Assembly (NCBI GenBank): GCA_002366635.1
Contig: DFBN01000040.1
Coordinates: forward strand, 1-10,035
Direction of reading: 5' to 3'
From: Caldifarciminota bacterium UBA3079
GTDB lineage: Bacteria > Hydrothermota > Tepidihabitantia > Tepidihabitantales > Tepidihabitantaceae
DNA: 10,035 nucleotides
The translations under genes and the position numbers were made by a program. The notes beneath the pieces were generated by a model, which did not search any database, was not told the DNA's origin, and was given only the letters and a program-made list of their open reading frames with translations. Position 1 is the stretch's first letter. Every line of letters starts with the position of its first letter. Positions 1-7,781 of the stretch are shown here, piece by piece.

Positions 1-1051
1 GGTTGTTGAACGTGTGGATAATACGGGCCAGCAGATATCACTGCAAGATGCCCAAGCGCTGAGTGCATCAGCACAAATAGGCGATGTAGTCAGGGTAGAA
101 TTACCACCCGAAGAAATCGGGAGAGTTGCCATCCGTAAGGCCTCAGACGAAATGCTTCTCAAACTGCGCGAGGCCGAACGGACCAAACTGTATAACGAGT
201 TTGTCAAGAAAAAAGGCGAAATAGCCACGGGCACCGTCCAAAAAATCGGCCGCGAAGAAGTCATTGTCAATCTCGGTTTGATAGAAGCAGTCCTTACAAA
301 CCGCGAGCAACTGAAGAGCGACCATTACCGCCAGGGGCTCCCGATCAAGGCGTATGTCCACCGTGTTGAGAAAACCCCTATCGGCCCCCGTGTCTATCTT
401 TCCAGAACCCATCCGGAATTCCTGAAGAAATTGCTCGCGCGCGAAGTCCCGGAAATAAAAGAAGGTGTAGTCGAAATAAAGGGCATTACACGCTCACCTG
501 GATTCCGCTCTAAGGTTGCTGTCAATTCTCTTGACGAAAAAGTCGACCCGGTAGGTGCCTGCGTCGGCTACCGGAAATCAAGAATCGAAAATGTCATCAA
601 GGAACTCTCCGGTGAAAAGGTAGACATAGTCCAGTGGAGCCGGGACCCGCAGGTCTTCATAGCCCGCTCACTCGGCCCTGCCAAGGTTTCAGAAGTAATC
701 AAAGAAGGCGAAACTTATATCGTAGTAGTTCCGGACAACGAGTTCTCGATCGCAATCGGGAAAAGGGGACAGAATGTCTGGCTCGCAAGCCTGCTGGTAC
801 AGACCAAAATCGAGGTGCTCAAGGAAAGTGATTACCGTAACCGGGTAATCATGAACAAGGCGGATAAAGTGGCGGTCGACAAGTTAGAACTCGAAGAAGA
901 ACTGCTTACCAAGATTCAGGCGGCCGGACTGAACAATGCATTTGACATACTCAACTGCCCTCCTGAAGAGCTGGCAAAACACATTAACCGCTCCATCGAA
1001 TCACTAGATGAACTCAAACAGCAGATTCGCGACAAGGTATGGGCAAGCTGA
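1..1051 (+). CDS. nusA: Transcription termination/antitermination factor NusA, 5' end cut by window
   Basis: NusA binds RNA polymerase and nascent RNA and controls pausing, termination and antitermination. The frame is open to the left edge (first full codon at position 2, reading VVER then VDNTG), and comparison with E. coli NusA from memory suggests about 60 N-terminal residues lie outside the window, so the GTG at 14 is not the start. In the visible 349 residues the order is: end of the N-terminal RNAP-binding domain with the LREAER helix (about 55), S1 domain (about 70-140), KH1 with VDPVGACVG (about 181-189) and KH2 with IAIGKRGQNVWLAS (about 250-263). The usual Arg of GQNVRLAS is Trp here. 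One short helical C-terminal domain follows, without the long acidic repeats of E. coli NusA. The stop overlaps infB by 13 bp, suggesting coupled translation. Identification is secure. Confidence 0.96.
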   Translation, partial: VVERVDNTGQQISLQDAQALSASAQIGDVVRVELPPEEIGRVAIRKASDEMLLKLREAERTKLYNEFVKKKGEIATGTVQKIGREEVIVNLGLIEAVLTNREQLKSDHYRQGLPIKAYVHRVEKTPIGPRVYLSRTHPEFLKKLLAREVPEIKEGVVEIKGITRSPGFRSKVAVNSLDEKVDPVGACVGYRKSRIENVIKELSGEKVDIVQWSRDPQVFIARSLGPAKVSEVIKEGETYIVVVPDNEFSIAIGKRGQNVWLASLLVQTKIEVLKESDYRNRVIMNKADKVAVDKLELEEELLTKIQAAGLNNAFDILNCPPEELAKHINRSIESLDELKQQIRDKVWAS

Positions 1052-3132
1052 AAGTCTTCCAGGCGGCCAAAAGACTGAACCTTTCAAGTGAAGGCTTAAT
1101 CGCCGTTCTGAAAGAACTGAACTTCGCACCACGAGGTTACACATCCTACATAACTGATGAAGAGTTCGAAGCCGCCCGGCTCAGGTTACGCAAGGAAAAA
1201 AAGCAGTTCAAGGAATCAATCCGACGACGACGACCCGCACGTCAGCGCAGTCGCCAGCAACCAAGACTCAACGAGAAACAAATCGCACGCAATGTGAAAC
1301 AGACTCTGGTCAAAGTCCACGGTCGGGAAATCAAACACAAAAGACCGGTCCATGAATCCCGGCCCACTACCGAAAGCCAAACTACCAAAATAGTAAAGGT
1401 AAACCCTTACATGACAGTAGCCGAACTGGCCCACGCCCTCGACACCCCTGCTGCCGAAGTAATCAAGAAATGCATGAAAATCGGACTTCTCGCCACTGTG
1501 AACCAGCGTCTGGACCTCGATATGATAATGCTCGTTGCCGACGAGTGTGGTGTCAAAGTCAAGCAGGAAAATGAACTCGTAACCAATGTCAAGCGCGGCG
1601 AGCCCGAAACTCGGCCACCTGTAATAGTAGTCATGGGACATGTCGACCACGGCAAGACCGCCCTTCTTGATTATATCCGTAAGACCAAAGTAGCGGAACA
1701 CGAAGTAGGTCGAATCACCCAGCACACTGGAGCGTATGTGGCAACTTATGATGGCAGACCGATAATTTTCCTCGACACCCCTGGCCACGAGGCATTTACC
1801 GCAATGCGCGCCCGGGGTGCCCAGGTAACTGATATCGGTGTGCTTGTTGTGGCAGCCGATGACGGCGTGATGCCTCAGACCCTGGAAGCCATCGACCATG
1901 CCCGTGCAGCCGGCATACCCATAATTGTGACCATTACCAAGATGGACCTGCTCAACGCCAACGCTGACCGAGTCAAATCCCAGTTGGCTCAGCACGGCAT
2001 CACGGTCGAAGGATACGGCGGTCACACGCCGTGCATCGAAACCTCAGCCGTCACCGGCCAAGGCGTAGAAGAACTCCTCGACGCAATCTCAGTCATAAGC
2101 TTGGAAATGGACCTGAAAGCACCTTATGACGGCCCTGCGCGAGGGGTCGTAATCGAAGCCCGCATTGACAGAGGAAGAGGGAATATAGCCACTATCCTGG
2201 TGCAGGAAGGCACACTCAGACGCGGAGACCCTTTTGTGGCCGCTGAGCACTACGGCAGAGTGCGTGGTCTCCTCAGTGAAACCTTTGAACGAACCGAAGA
2301 AGCCACACCGTCTATCCCGATTCAAGTTCTGGGCTTTTCAGGGCTGCCCGAGGCTGGCGACCGTTTCGATGTCACTGCTGACGAGAGAACTGCACGCGAA
2401 ATCGCCCAGCGTCGTTTTCTTTCCAAAAGGGCCCGGATACTCAGCTCCAGCCGCCCCAAAGTCTCGCTCGAGGCATTCCAGGAACGAATCGCAGAAGGCC
2501 AAACAAAGGAACTCACGATTATCCTGAAGGCAGATGTTTCCGGCTCGGCCGAGGCTTTGCGCGATTCACTTGAAGGCCTGTCGCTGGATGAAGTCCGTGT
2601 GAAAGTAATCCACACCGGTGTCGGCCCTATAAACAAAAGTGATGTCTTACTGGCACAGGCGTCTTGTGCGATTCTCGTTGGATTCCACATCCGGCCGCTG
2701 CCCGATGCCCGCCGACTTGCCGAAAAAGCAGGGGTCGAAATCCGCACCTACCGGATAATATATACGGCCATCGACGACATCCGTGCCGCTATGCTGGGTC
2801 TTCTTGAACCGGAAAAGAAGGAAATCCCCTTAGGGAAAGCCGAAGTCCGGAAGGTATTCAATATTCCGCGTCAGGGTTTGATTGCCGGTTCCTGCATAAC
2901 CGAAGGCAAGGCCACTCGGGATGCCCAAGTGAGGGTTCTACGCCAGGGGAAAGAAATATTCTGCGGAAAGGTAAATTCTCTCCGCCGATTCAAAGACGAT
3001 GTCAAAGAAGTCGAAACCGGTCTCGAATGCGGCATCGGTCTTGAGGGAATCGACGACTTGGAAGAAAGTGATATCCTCGAACTTTACCGCATCGAGGAAA
3101 TCGCACGCGCCAATTTCACCACTCAGAAGTAA
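1039..3132 (+). CDS. infB: Translation initiation factor IF-2
   Basis: IF2 is the GTPase that places initiator tRNA on the 30S subunit and promotes 50S joining. The protein has 697 residues, within the normal range and close to the B. subtilis length. Visible layout: an IF2 N-terminal helical domain (1-55), a basic Arg/Gln-rich linker (about 58-105), a second IF2_N domain (about 124-175), and a G domain with G1 GHVDHGKT (200-207), switch I ITQHTGAY (226-233), G3 DTPGH (246-250), G4 TKMD (300-303) and G5 SAV (336-338). Domains II, III and the fMet-tRNA-binding C-terminal domain follow (about 365-697). Two deviations are notable: G4 is TKMD instead of NKxD, and switch I reads GRITQHTGA instead of GGITQHIGA. 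The ATG lies inside the end of nusA with no well-spaced Shine-Dalgarno (AAGG sits only one base upstream), so translation is probably coupled to nusA. Confidence 0.97.
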   Translation: MGKLKVFQAAKRLNLSSEGLIAVLKELNFAPRGYTSYITDEEFEAARLRLRKEKKQFKESIRRRRPARQRSRQQPRLNEKQIARNVKQTLVKVHGREIKHKRPVHESRPTTESQTTKIVKVNPYMTVAELAHALDTPAAEVIKKCMKIGLLATVNQRLDLDMIMLVADECGVKVKQENELVTNVKRGEPETRPPVIVVMGHVDHGKTALLDYIRKTKVAEHEVGRITQHTGAYVATYDGRPIIFLDTPGHEAFTAMRARGAQVTDIGVLVVAADDGVMPQTLEAIDHARAAGIPIIVTITKMDLLNANADRVKSQLAQHGITVEGYGGHTPCIETSAVTGQGVEELLDAISVISLEMDLKAPYDGPARGVVIEARIDRGRGNIATILVQEGTLRRGDPFVAAEHYGRVRGLLSETFERTEEATPSIPIQVLGFSGLPEAGDRFDVTADERTAREIAQRRFLSKRARILSSSRPKVSLEAFQERIAEGQTKELTIILKADVSGSAEALRDSLEGLSLDEVRVKVIHTGVGPINKSDVLLAQASCAILVGFHIRPLPDARRLAEKAGVEIRTYRIIYTAIDDIRAAMLGLLEPEKKEIPLGKAEVRKVFNIPRQGLIAGSCITEGKATRDAQVRVLRQGKEIFCGKVNSLRRFKDDVKEVETGLECGIGLEGIDDLEESDILELYRIEEIARANFTTQK

Positions 3133-3138
3133 AGGGGC

Positions 3139-3423
3139 ATGAGCGTCGGCCTGCTCTTGCTGGACTGTTTCGTAAATCAGAGCCGTTCGCTCAAGGACAA
3201 ACGCCGGATAATAAAAAGCATGACCGAACGGCTACGCCGTAACTTCAATATTGCAATCTGTGAAGTCGAATACCAGAACCAGTGGCAGCGTGCCCGTCTG
3301 GCAATAGTGCTCGTTAACACCCGATGGTCCATGGCACAGCGCACCATCTCCAGGATTCTGGGGTTCTTCGAGCGTGACCGCAGAATCGAACTCCTCAATG
3401 CCGAGACCCAGAAGCTCTATTAA
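3139..3423 (+). CDS. ylxP: YlxP-like DUF503 family protein
   Basis: This small protein of 94 residues has the DUF503/YlxP signature: N-terminal strand VGLLLLDCF, the conserved SLKDKRRIIKSMTERLRRNFN segment (about 17-37, abbreviated here to its hallmark SLKDKRR), and an EVEYQNQWQRARL segment (about 42-54). Family members sit next to infB and rbfA in many bacteria and are linked to ribosome or RNA biology, but the molecular role is not settled. The ATG follows the infB stop by 6 bp, with AAAGGGG overlapping that stop and lying very close to the start, so reinitiation after infB is likely. In most genomes rbfA comes next. Here the next gene is uppP on the opposite strand, and the two stop codons share one TTAA. 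Family assignment is confident; function is not. Confidence 0.9.
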   Translation: MSVGLLLLDCFVNQSRSLKDKRRIIKSMTERLRRNFNIAICEVEYQNQWQRARLAIVLVNTRWSMAQRTISRILGFFERDRRIELLNAETQKLY

Positions 3424-4202
3424 CGAACCAGAAAAATCACGAGCATACCCGCAACCCAACAATAAAAAGCAAACCAGTGAAGCCGCCGGTTCAGAACCAC
3501 ACGCTTCAAGACCATAAGCGCGGCAACGCCTGATAAAAATGCCATACCGATCCCGACTGCAATCGGCCAGACGCCGATAAAGCTATAATTAATCCCTACC
3601 AGTTCCCTGGCGGCTGCGGCGATGATTATCGGTACCGAAAGAATAAAGGAAAATTCAAAGGCATCCTTCCGACGTAGGCCCAGAAAAATAGCGGTTGCAA
3701 TCGTTACGCCGGACCGTGATATCCCGGGCAGAATTGCGAAAGCCTGAGCTACGCCAATCGCGAATGCTACAAGCCAGCCTACCTGGCGGTCTCGTTCCAG
3801 AAAGAACCGGGTGGCAAACAGAAAACCACCTGTCACCAGAAGCATAACACCTACAAGAAACGGCTCGGAAAAGGCCGCTTCCAATCTCTCTTCCAGCAGC
3901 AAACCTACTACCGCGGCCGGCACAGAACCGACCGCAATGTAACCTACTGTCCGCCAGCTCTGAGTCCGCCTGTTCCGCTCACGCGCTGCGATACCGGTCA
4001 GTATATTGCCTAGCTGCCGCCAGAAGTAACCGACCAATGCAACTGTGGTCCCGATATGAAGAACTGCAGCCAGTGGCATCCGGGTATGTTCTGGCAACCG
4101 CCACAAATACTGCAGAACCGCAAGGTGTCCGGAACTGGACACCGGTAGAAATTCAGTAATCCCCTGGAGCAAACCCAGCAGCAGCGCCTGGATTACCGAC
4201 AT
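3420..4202 (-). CDS. uppP: Undecaprenyl-diphosphatase UppP/BacA
   Basis: This integral membrane phosphatase converts undecaprenyl diphosphate to undecaprenyl phosphate, recycling the lipid carrier for peptidoglycan and other surface polymers; overproduction of family members gives bacitracin resistance. The 260-residue length is typical. Both signature motifs are intact: QGITEFLPVSSSGH (13-26), containing the catalytic Glu17 and the Ser/His residues, and LPGISRSGVT (158-167), with Arg163 matching the essential Arg of the E. coli enzyme (R174 by recall). Several hydrophobic helices fill the rest of the chain. The ATG lies 3 bp after the stop of the Omp85 gene, with a GGGGAG Shine-Dalgarno 9 bases upstream, so it is the last gene of that operon. 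It ends tail-to-tail with ylxP, leaving no space for a terminator between them. Confidence 0.97.
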   Translation of the reverse strand: MSVIQALLLGLLQGITEFLPVSSSGHLAVLQYLWRLPEHTRMPLAAVLHIGTTVALVGYFWRQLGNILTGIAARERNRRTQSWRTVGYIAVGSVPAAVVGLLLEERLEAAFSEPFLVGVMLLVTGGFLFATRFFLERDRQVGWLVAFAIGVAQAFAILPGISRSGVTIATAIFLGLRRKDAFEFSFILSVPIIIAAAARELVGINYSFIGVWPIAVGIGMAFLSGVAALMVLKRVVLNRRLHWFAFYCWVAGMLVIFLVR

Positions 4203-4205
4203 CGT

Positions 4206-5825
4206 CTAAAACTCCCCGGCGAAACTCAAATGAACCTTGCCCTCAAGTGGGTCACTGCCAATGGCCACGCCGTAATCAATACCTAAAGTCCCAATCCTCG
4301 TTCCGGCACGGAAACCTACCCCATAGGCCGGCCGGAAAATCCAGCTTGAGCTTGACTTGGCTACTCCGGCGTCAAAGAAAGGGTAAGCCATGAATGAACT
4401 GCTGACCCCATAGCGCAATTCACAATTCCACAATCCTATCTCAGTCCCACAGAACTCCTCCTCATAATACCCACGCAGACTTGCGGCACCGCCCATGTGA
4501 TACAACTCAAACTCGGGCAGACTTACATGAGAATAAACAAGACGGTAATGAAGGAAATCTGCCAAAACAAAAGGACCGAAAACCGGCCAGAGAAAACCGA
4601 AATCAGACTCAAACCTGCCGATAAACTTGGCACTTGCCGTATGCGAAGACCGGTTTCCGACCCGGGTTTTGATGTTCAGGTATTCTCCTCGCCTCGGATT
4701 GAAATCCGTATTGCGGGTATCAATCTCAAATCCGGTTCCGGCCCAAGTTGTCTGACCGTTTTCAGAAGTATCAATGCTTGCCGTTTGTTCAAAACCGCTC
4801 TCAAATGACAGAATAAAATCGGGACTTGTCAGGAGCTCGGCTCCGACAGCGAACGAAGTCTGGGAACGGATGGTATCGGTCACTCGGTGCTGCACATGAC
4901 ATGTTACACTCAGCCACCAGCCAAGCAACCACGGTTCGGTATAGCTGAAGTCGTATCGAGTCCGGCCGGCAAATGCCTGCCAACCGGCTTGCAGACGCCG
5001 GCCGGTATTGAGGATATTGCCCAATTTCAGTTCAACAAGGCCGTTTAACTGTTTTGTGTCGGCCGAATAGCCTAACATACCGGAAGCACGATTGCCCCGG
5101 CGTTTGGTAACACGGAACCGCACTCCGTATCCCTTCTCAAAAACAAGTTCCTCACTATTCACGCGAACCAAGCCGCTCTTTTCCAGATTTCTTTTCCACT
5201 TCCGGACTGTCACCGGCGAGTAAACCCTGCCGGCCCGAAAACGGGCAAGCCGCACGAGAACCGATTTCGACAGACCACGACTACCAAAGAATTCAAGATA
5301 ACCTACCATAACCAGTGGCCCTTCCCTGACCAGAAGCGTAGGACACACCAGCTCACCGCTGTCAATGACACTTGCCGGCACAACCTCGGCTAAAGGAAAT
5401 CCGCTCTTTTCACAACTATTAAGGATGACATAAACGGCCTTTTCCAATATCTTCTTCGAGAAAACAGCACCTTTCTTGGGCATAGCGCGCAGCAACTTCT
5501 TCTCATCAATGGCCTCACACCCTCTCAATCGCCAACCTTTGATATGTGCCTGTGTCCCGGCATGAATGCGGTAGGTAACAAAAAGGCCGGCTGAAGCTGA
5601 ACTCGTATCAACATCAACTTCTGCCTGAAGGTAACCTTGGTCAATCAATTCCTGCCTGATTGTTGCCGCTCCATCCAATACCATTTCTTCATCAACCGAA
5701 TCGCCGGCTGCAAATCCAGACGGAACTGCCAATCTATCTGGCATACCGACTACATCTGCGACTTGCCGCACCCGGGCGTTTGCCGCGAGCACCACAACAA
5801 ACAGAAAGAAAACGGGGTTCCGAAT
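4206..5825 (-). CDS. Omp85-family outer membrane protein (TamA/BamA-like), probable ATT start
   Basis: Omp85 proteins insert or export proteins at the outer membrane. The C-terminal half is a predicted 16-strand barrel (about 245-539) with the family hallmark GGAASLRGYY (Arg451-Gly452-Tyr453), the IDTRNTDFNPRRGEY segment (about 368-382) and a terminal Phe. Upstream are POTRA-like domains, apparently three (about 45-90, 90-170 and 170-245), closer to TamA than to five-POTRA BamA. The first standard start, GTG at 5795, would cut off a clear signal peptide. Reading upstream in frame gives RNPVFFLFVVVLAANA, preceded by ATT at 5825-5823, so the proposed protein starts with Met1-Arg2 and is cleaved after Ala-Asn-Ala17 (539 residues in all). 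This ATT shares one base with the HNH stop and has AGGG six bases before it. A CTG at 5855 is the other possible start. Substrate is unknown. Confidence 0.88.
   Translation of the reverse strand: MRNPVFFLFVVVLAANARVRQVADVVGMPDRLAVPSGFAAGDSVDEEMVLDGAATIRQELIDQGYLQAEVDVDTSSASAGLFVTYRIHAGTQAHIKGWRLRGCEAIDEKKLLRAMPKKGAVFSKKILEKAVYVILNSCEKSGFPLAEVVPASVIDSGELVCPTLLVREGPLVMVGYLEFFGSRGLSKSVLVRLARFRAGRVYSPVTVRKWKRNLEKSGLVRVNSEELVFEKGYGVRFRVTKRRGNRASGMLGYSADTKQLNGLVELKLGNILNTGRRLQAGWQAFAGRTRYDFSYTEPWLLGWWLSVTCHVQHRVTDTIRSQTSFAVGAELLTSPDFILSFESGFEQTASIDTSENGQTTWAGTGFEIDTRNTDFNPRRGEYLNIKTRVGNRSSHTASAKFIGRFESDFGFLWPVFGPFVLADFLHYRLVYSHVSLPEFELYHMGGAASLRGYYEEEFCGTEIGLWNCELRYGVSSSFMAYPFFDAGVAKSSSSWIFRPAYGVGFRAGTRIGTLGIDYGVAIGSDPLEGKVHLSFAGEF
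4212..4217 (-). promoter_or_regulatory. Shine-Dalgarno of uppP, inside the Omp85 gene end
   Basis: Minus-strand GGGGAG lies 9 bases before the uppP ATG and within the last codons of the upstream Omp85 gene. It supports the chosen uppP start and tight translational linkage between the two genes. Confidence 0.6.
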
Positions 5826-6316
5826 TACTGGCCCTGAAAAAGATACGGACGCCAGACCTCTGGCACTCTACCCATCATACTGATAGTAAATGTGAAGTAG
5901 TGAGGCTTTTTCGGCCTTCGGCGCAGCTTCATGTTCGTCTGAGCCAAAGTCCGGTTTCCCTTCTGTGTATTGCATTTCTTGCATGCGCACACCAGATTGT
6001 CCCAACTATCGGGCCCACCCAGTGCCTTGGGAATCACATGGTCGGTGGTCATATCCGGATACCGCCGTCCGCAGTATTGACATACGCTATGGTCCCGGCG
6101 CAGGATGTTGCGTTTTGTCAAAGGCACATCCTTTCTTTTCACATGGACATAATAATTCAACCTCAGGACGCTCGGTAACTGCATCGAAAAGCTCACCGAA
6201 CGGGCCACCAGGTTATAGAGCTCCACCGGCTCTGCTTTGCGCAATAAAACAAGCACCACGGCCCGTTTTACCCTGCATACGGACAGCGGCTCATAATTCT
6301 GATTCAGAAGCAACAC
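5825..6316 (-). CDS. HNH endonuclease family protein
   Basis: This 163-residue protein belongs to a widespread bacterial HNH family whose members begin with LNQNYEPLSVC. The nuclease core occupies about 75-121: C79-Q-Y-C82 and C112-K-K-C115 form a likely structural zinc site, D92-H93 supplies the first His, N107 is the central Asn, and N116 with K119 completes the HNH motif (DH, DNL, CN..KG). The C-terminus is basic (LRRRPKKP) and could bind nucleic acid. The physiological role of the family is unclear; no methyltransferase, toxin or phage genes surround it, so restriction or homing is not suggested. The start is GTG at 6316, 24 bp after the TPR gene, with no clear Shine-Dalgarno; an ATA at 6331 is a less likely alternative. 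Its stop overlaps the proposed start of the Omp85 gene by one base. Confidence 0.9.
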   Translation of the reverse strand: MLLLNQNYEPLSVCRVKRAVVLVLLRKAEPVELYNLVARSVSFSMQLPSVLRLNYYVHVKRKDVPLTKRNILRRDHSVCQYCGRRYPDMTTDHVIPKALGGPDSWDNLVCACKKCNTQKGNRTLAQTNMKLRRRPKKPHYFTFTISMMGRVPEVWRPYLFQGQ

Positions 6317-6340
6317 CCGGCGGTTGAGTATCTGCGCGTT

Positions 6341-7525
6341 TCACCCCCTAGTAAACAGCTCCTTATCAATCTTGCTGATATTATCGTTCACATACTTTAT
6401 CATATCACGGGAGTAAGTAGCACAGGCCGGGTCGCTAGAAACCTTTTGATACCAGGATTTGGCCGTTTTATAATACGCTTTGGCTTGTTTCAATTTTGAG
6501 GTTGAAGTAGCTGTAATGTGCTTGCCCCGATTGGCATCCCCCCGGTACCGGTTGATATCACCCATGCCTACATATGCGCTGGCCATACCAGGCTGAAGCT
6601 TCAGGGCCTTGCGCAGTTCAGTCTCAGCCGCACTATACCTGGCTTGCTGAATCATGGCGTCGCCGATATCCACATAAACAGACGCCATGGTTGAATCCTG
6701 GCTCAATACCTCTCGGAACTTTTTGATTGCTGCCCGGTATTTGCCCTGCCGGCTGAGAATCACCCCCTGAGCAATCAAAGCCTGTTTATTGGTCGGTTCA
6801 ACAGCAAGCACGGAATCGAGCTGGACAAGTGCTTCCTTATACCGCTTCAATTCACCAAGAGAAGCGGCCAGCTTCTCACGGAGCTTATTAACATTCGGGT
6901 CGCTGTGGAACCGCTTCACCAATGGGAGCAGGGCATCAACCGCCTCCTGATACCGTTTCTGATTATACAGAAATTCCGCCCAGAGGCGCTGAACGCTCAA
7001 ATCGTCCGGGAATCTTCTCAACGCATCCTTATAAACCGAGTCGGCCTTGGCAACCGCCCCCTGTTTCACAAAAATCTCGGCAATCCCGTTATACAAGTCA
7101 ACCATGGTCGAATCCCGTGACAAACCTTCCTCATATACCCCGAGCGCATCCTCGTTTCTTCCCATGGTAAGAAACAGGTCTCCGAGTGCCTCATACCCTT
7201 TGGCCCTTTTAGGGTCAAGCTTCAGCGCCTTGCGATAAGATTCCTCGGCCTGACTGGCGTCCCGTCTCTTGCGCCAGATATTGCCGATAGCGATATAAGG
7301 CTCATAATAACTGGAATCAATCTCAAGCGCATGCTGGAAATTTTTCAGCGCCGCATCAAAGTTCTGCTGCTTATAGTAACCGGCTCCGATACAGTAGCTT
7401 TTCTCGGCCTCGTCACGCTTCTGTTTCGCCTCCTCGCCGCTCGGTTTGACGGTCTGCGAAGGGGCACAGCCCAGAATCAGGGCAATAACAAAAAAGGCCA
7501 AAACCGGCCAGATATTCTTTATCAT
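6341..7525 (-). CDS. TPR-repeat lipoprotein
   Basis: This 394-residue protein has a lipoprotein signal: MIKNIW, a hydrophobic stretch PVLAFFVIALIL, then lipobox I-L-G-Cys20. It should be lipid-anchored and face the periplasm or outer membrane. After a short polar linker, residues about 42-330 are tandem 34-residue TPR units, about eight, with repeated signatures such as A-x-K-x-F-x-x-A-L-x-x-D/P. A helical tail of about 60 residues follows. TPR proteins act as protein-interaction scaffolds; a partner is not identifiable, but the Omp85 protein encoded downstream is a reasonable candidate. The ATG at 7525 is fixed by AAGGAG 8 bases upstream and by the signal sequence. A longer frame starting at 7636 exists but its first residues are simply the tRNA-Ala gene read as protein. 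The gene lies 44 bp from the tRNA. Confidence 0.92.
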   Translation of the reverse strand: MIKNIWPVLAFFVIALILGCAPSQTVKPSGEEAKQKRDEAEKSYCIGAGYYKQQNFDAALKNFQHALEIDSSYYEPYIAIGNIWRKRRDASQAEESYRKALKLDPKRAKGYEALGDLFLTMGRNEDALGVYEEGLSRDSTMVDLYNGIAEIFVKQGAVAKADSVYKDALRRFPDDLSVQRLWAEFLYNQKRYQEAVDALLPLVKRFHSDPNVNKLREKLAASLGELKRYKEALVQLDSVLAVEPTNKQALIAQGVILSRQGKYRAAIKKFREVLSQDSTMASVYVDIGDAMIQQARYSAAETELRKALKLQPGMASAYVGMGDINRYRGDANRGKHITATSTSKLKQAKAYYKTAKSWYQKVSSDPACATYSRDMIKYVNDNISKIDKELFTRG

Positions 7526-7533
7526 CCAGTAAA

Positions 7534-7539
7534 CTCCTT
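7534..7539 (-). promoter_or_regulatory. Shine-Dalgarno that sets the TPR lipoprotein start
   Basis: Minus-strand AAGGAG is spaced 8 bases before the ATG at 7525. It supports this start over the in-frame extension that runs back through the tRNA gene. Confidence 0.8.
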
Positions 7540-7569
7540 TCCGGTGTAAATTTGACACTACTCTAACAG

Positions 7570-7642
7570 TGGAGCCGACGGGATTTGAACCCGTGACCTC
7601 TTGACTGCCAGTCAAGCGCGCTCCCAACTGCGCCACGGCCCC
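7570..7642 (-). tRNA. tRNA-Ala, anticodon GGC
   Basis: The minus strand folds into a complete 73-nt cloverleaf: acceptor stem GGGGCCG/CGGCTCC, D arm GCGC/GCGC with an AGTTGGGA loop, anticodon stem CTTGA/TCAAG with loop CTGGCAG (anticodon GGC, reading GCC and GCU), variable loop AGGTC, and T arm ACGGG/CCCGT with loop TTCAAAT. The G3-U70 wobble pair, the classic alanine identity element, is present and A73 is the discriminator. The 3' CCA is not encoded (the gene continues CTG), so CCA must be added enzymatically. A promoter-like TTGACA element lies upstream, and no terminator separates the tRNA from the TPR gene 44 bp downstream. Confidence 0.97.
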
Positions 7643-7658
7643 AAAATATCAAGCGTAA

Positions 7659-7686
7659 GTGTTACCTAATTTTCCCCTACTGTCAA
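7659..7686 (-). promoter_or_regulatory. Putative sigma70-type promoter for the tRNA-Ala/envelope operon
   Basis: On the minus strand a perfect -35 box TTGACA (7681-7686) is followed, 16 bases later, by a weak -10 candidate TAACAC (7659-7664). The predicted start of transcription would fall a few bases before the tRNA, leaving a short leader for 5' processing. The -35 is strong but the -10 matches only three of six consensus positions, so this is tentative. Confidence 0.45.
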
Positions 7687-7752
7687 GATGTTTGTGCTGC
7701 AATTCTAAAACCGCGACTTTCGTGACCAAGCGTCTTCCGATACATGAGAAGG

Positions 7753-7777
7753 AAAAGAAAACGGCATCCGCTCTTTT
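7753..7777 (-). terminator. Weak hairpin terminator after the aminomutase gene, possibly bidirectional
   Basis: The + strand reads AAAAGA (7753-7758), CGG (7762-7764), loop CAT, CCG (7768-7770), TCTTTT (7772-7777): outer A/T pairs around a short GC stem. On the minus strand the stem is followed by a T-rich run starting 5 bases after the aminomutase stop. The GC core is only three pairs and is separated from the A/T pairs by unpaired bases, so termination may be weak. The symmetry would permit function in either direction. Confidence 0.35.
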
Positions 7778-7781
7778 TCGC

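Noticed and set aside
1216..2025. 269-codon open frame on the - strand opposite infB
   Set aside because: Antisense to the conserved linker and G domain of IF2; no recognisable motifs, and the frame follows from the infB codon pattern.
5825..6316. HNH gene as part of a restriction, homing or defence system
   Set aside because: No methyltransferase, intron, toxin or phage gene adjoins it, and this HNH family is common in ordinary chromosomal settings.
7544..7558. GTGTAAATTTGACAC near-palindrome between the tRNA and lipoprotein gene as an operator or terminator
   Set aside because: Fifteen bases with a mismatch and no T-run; too weak to call.
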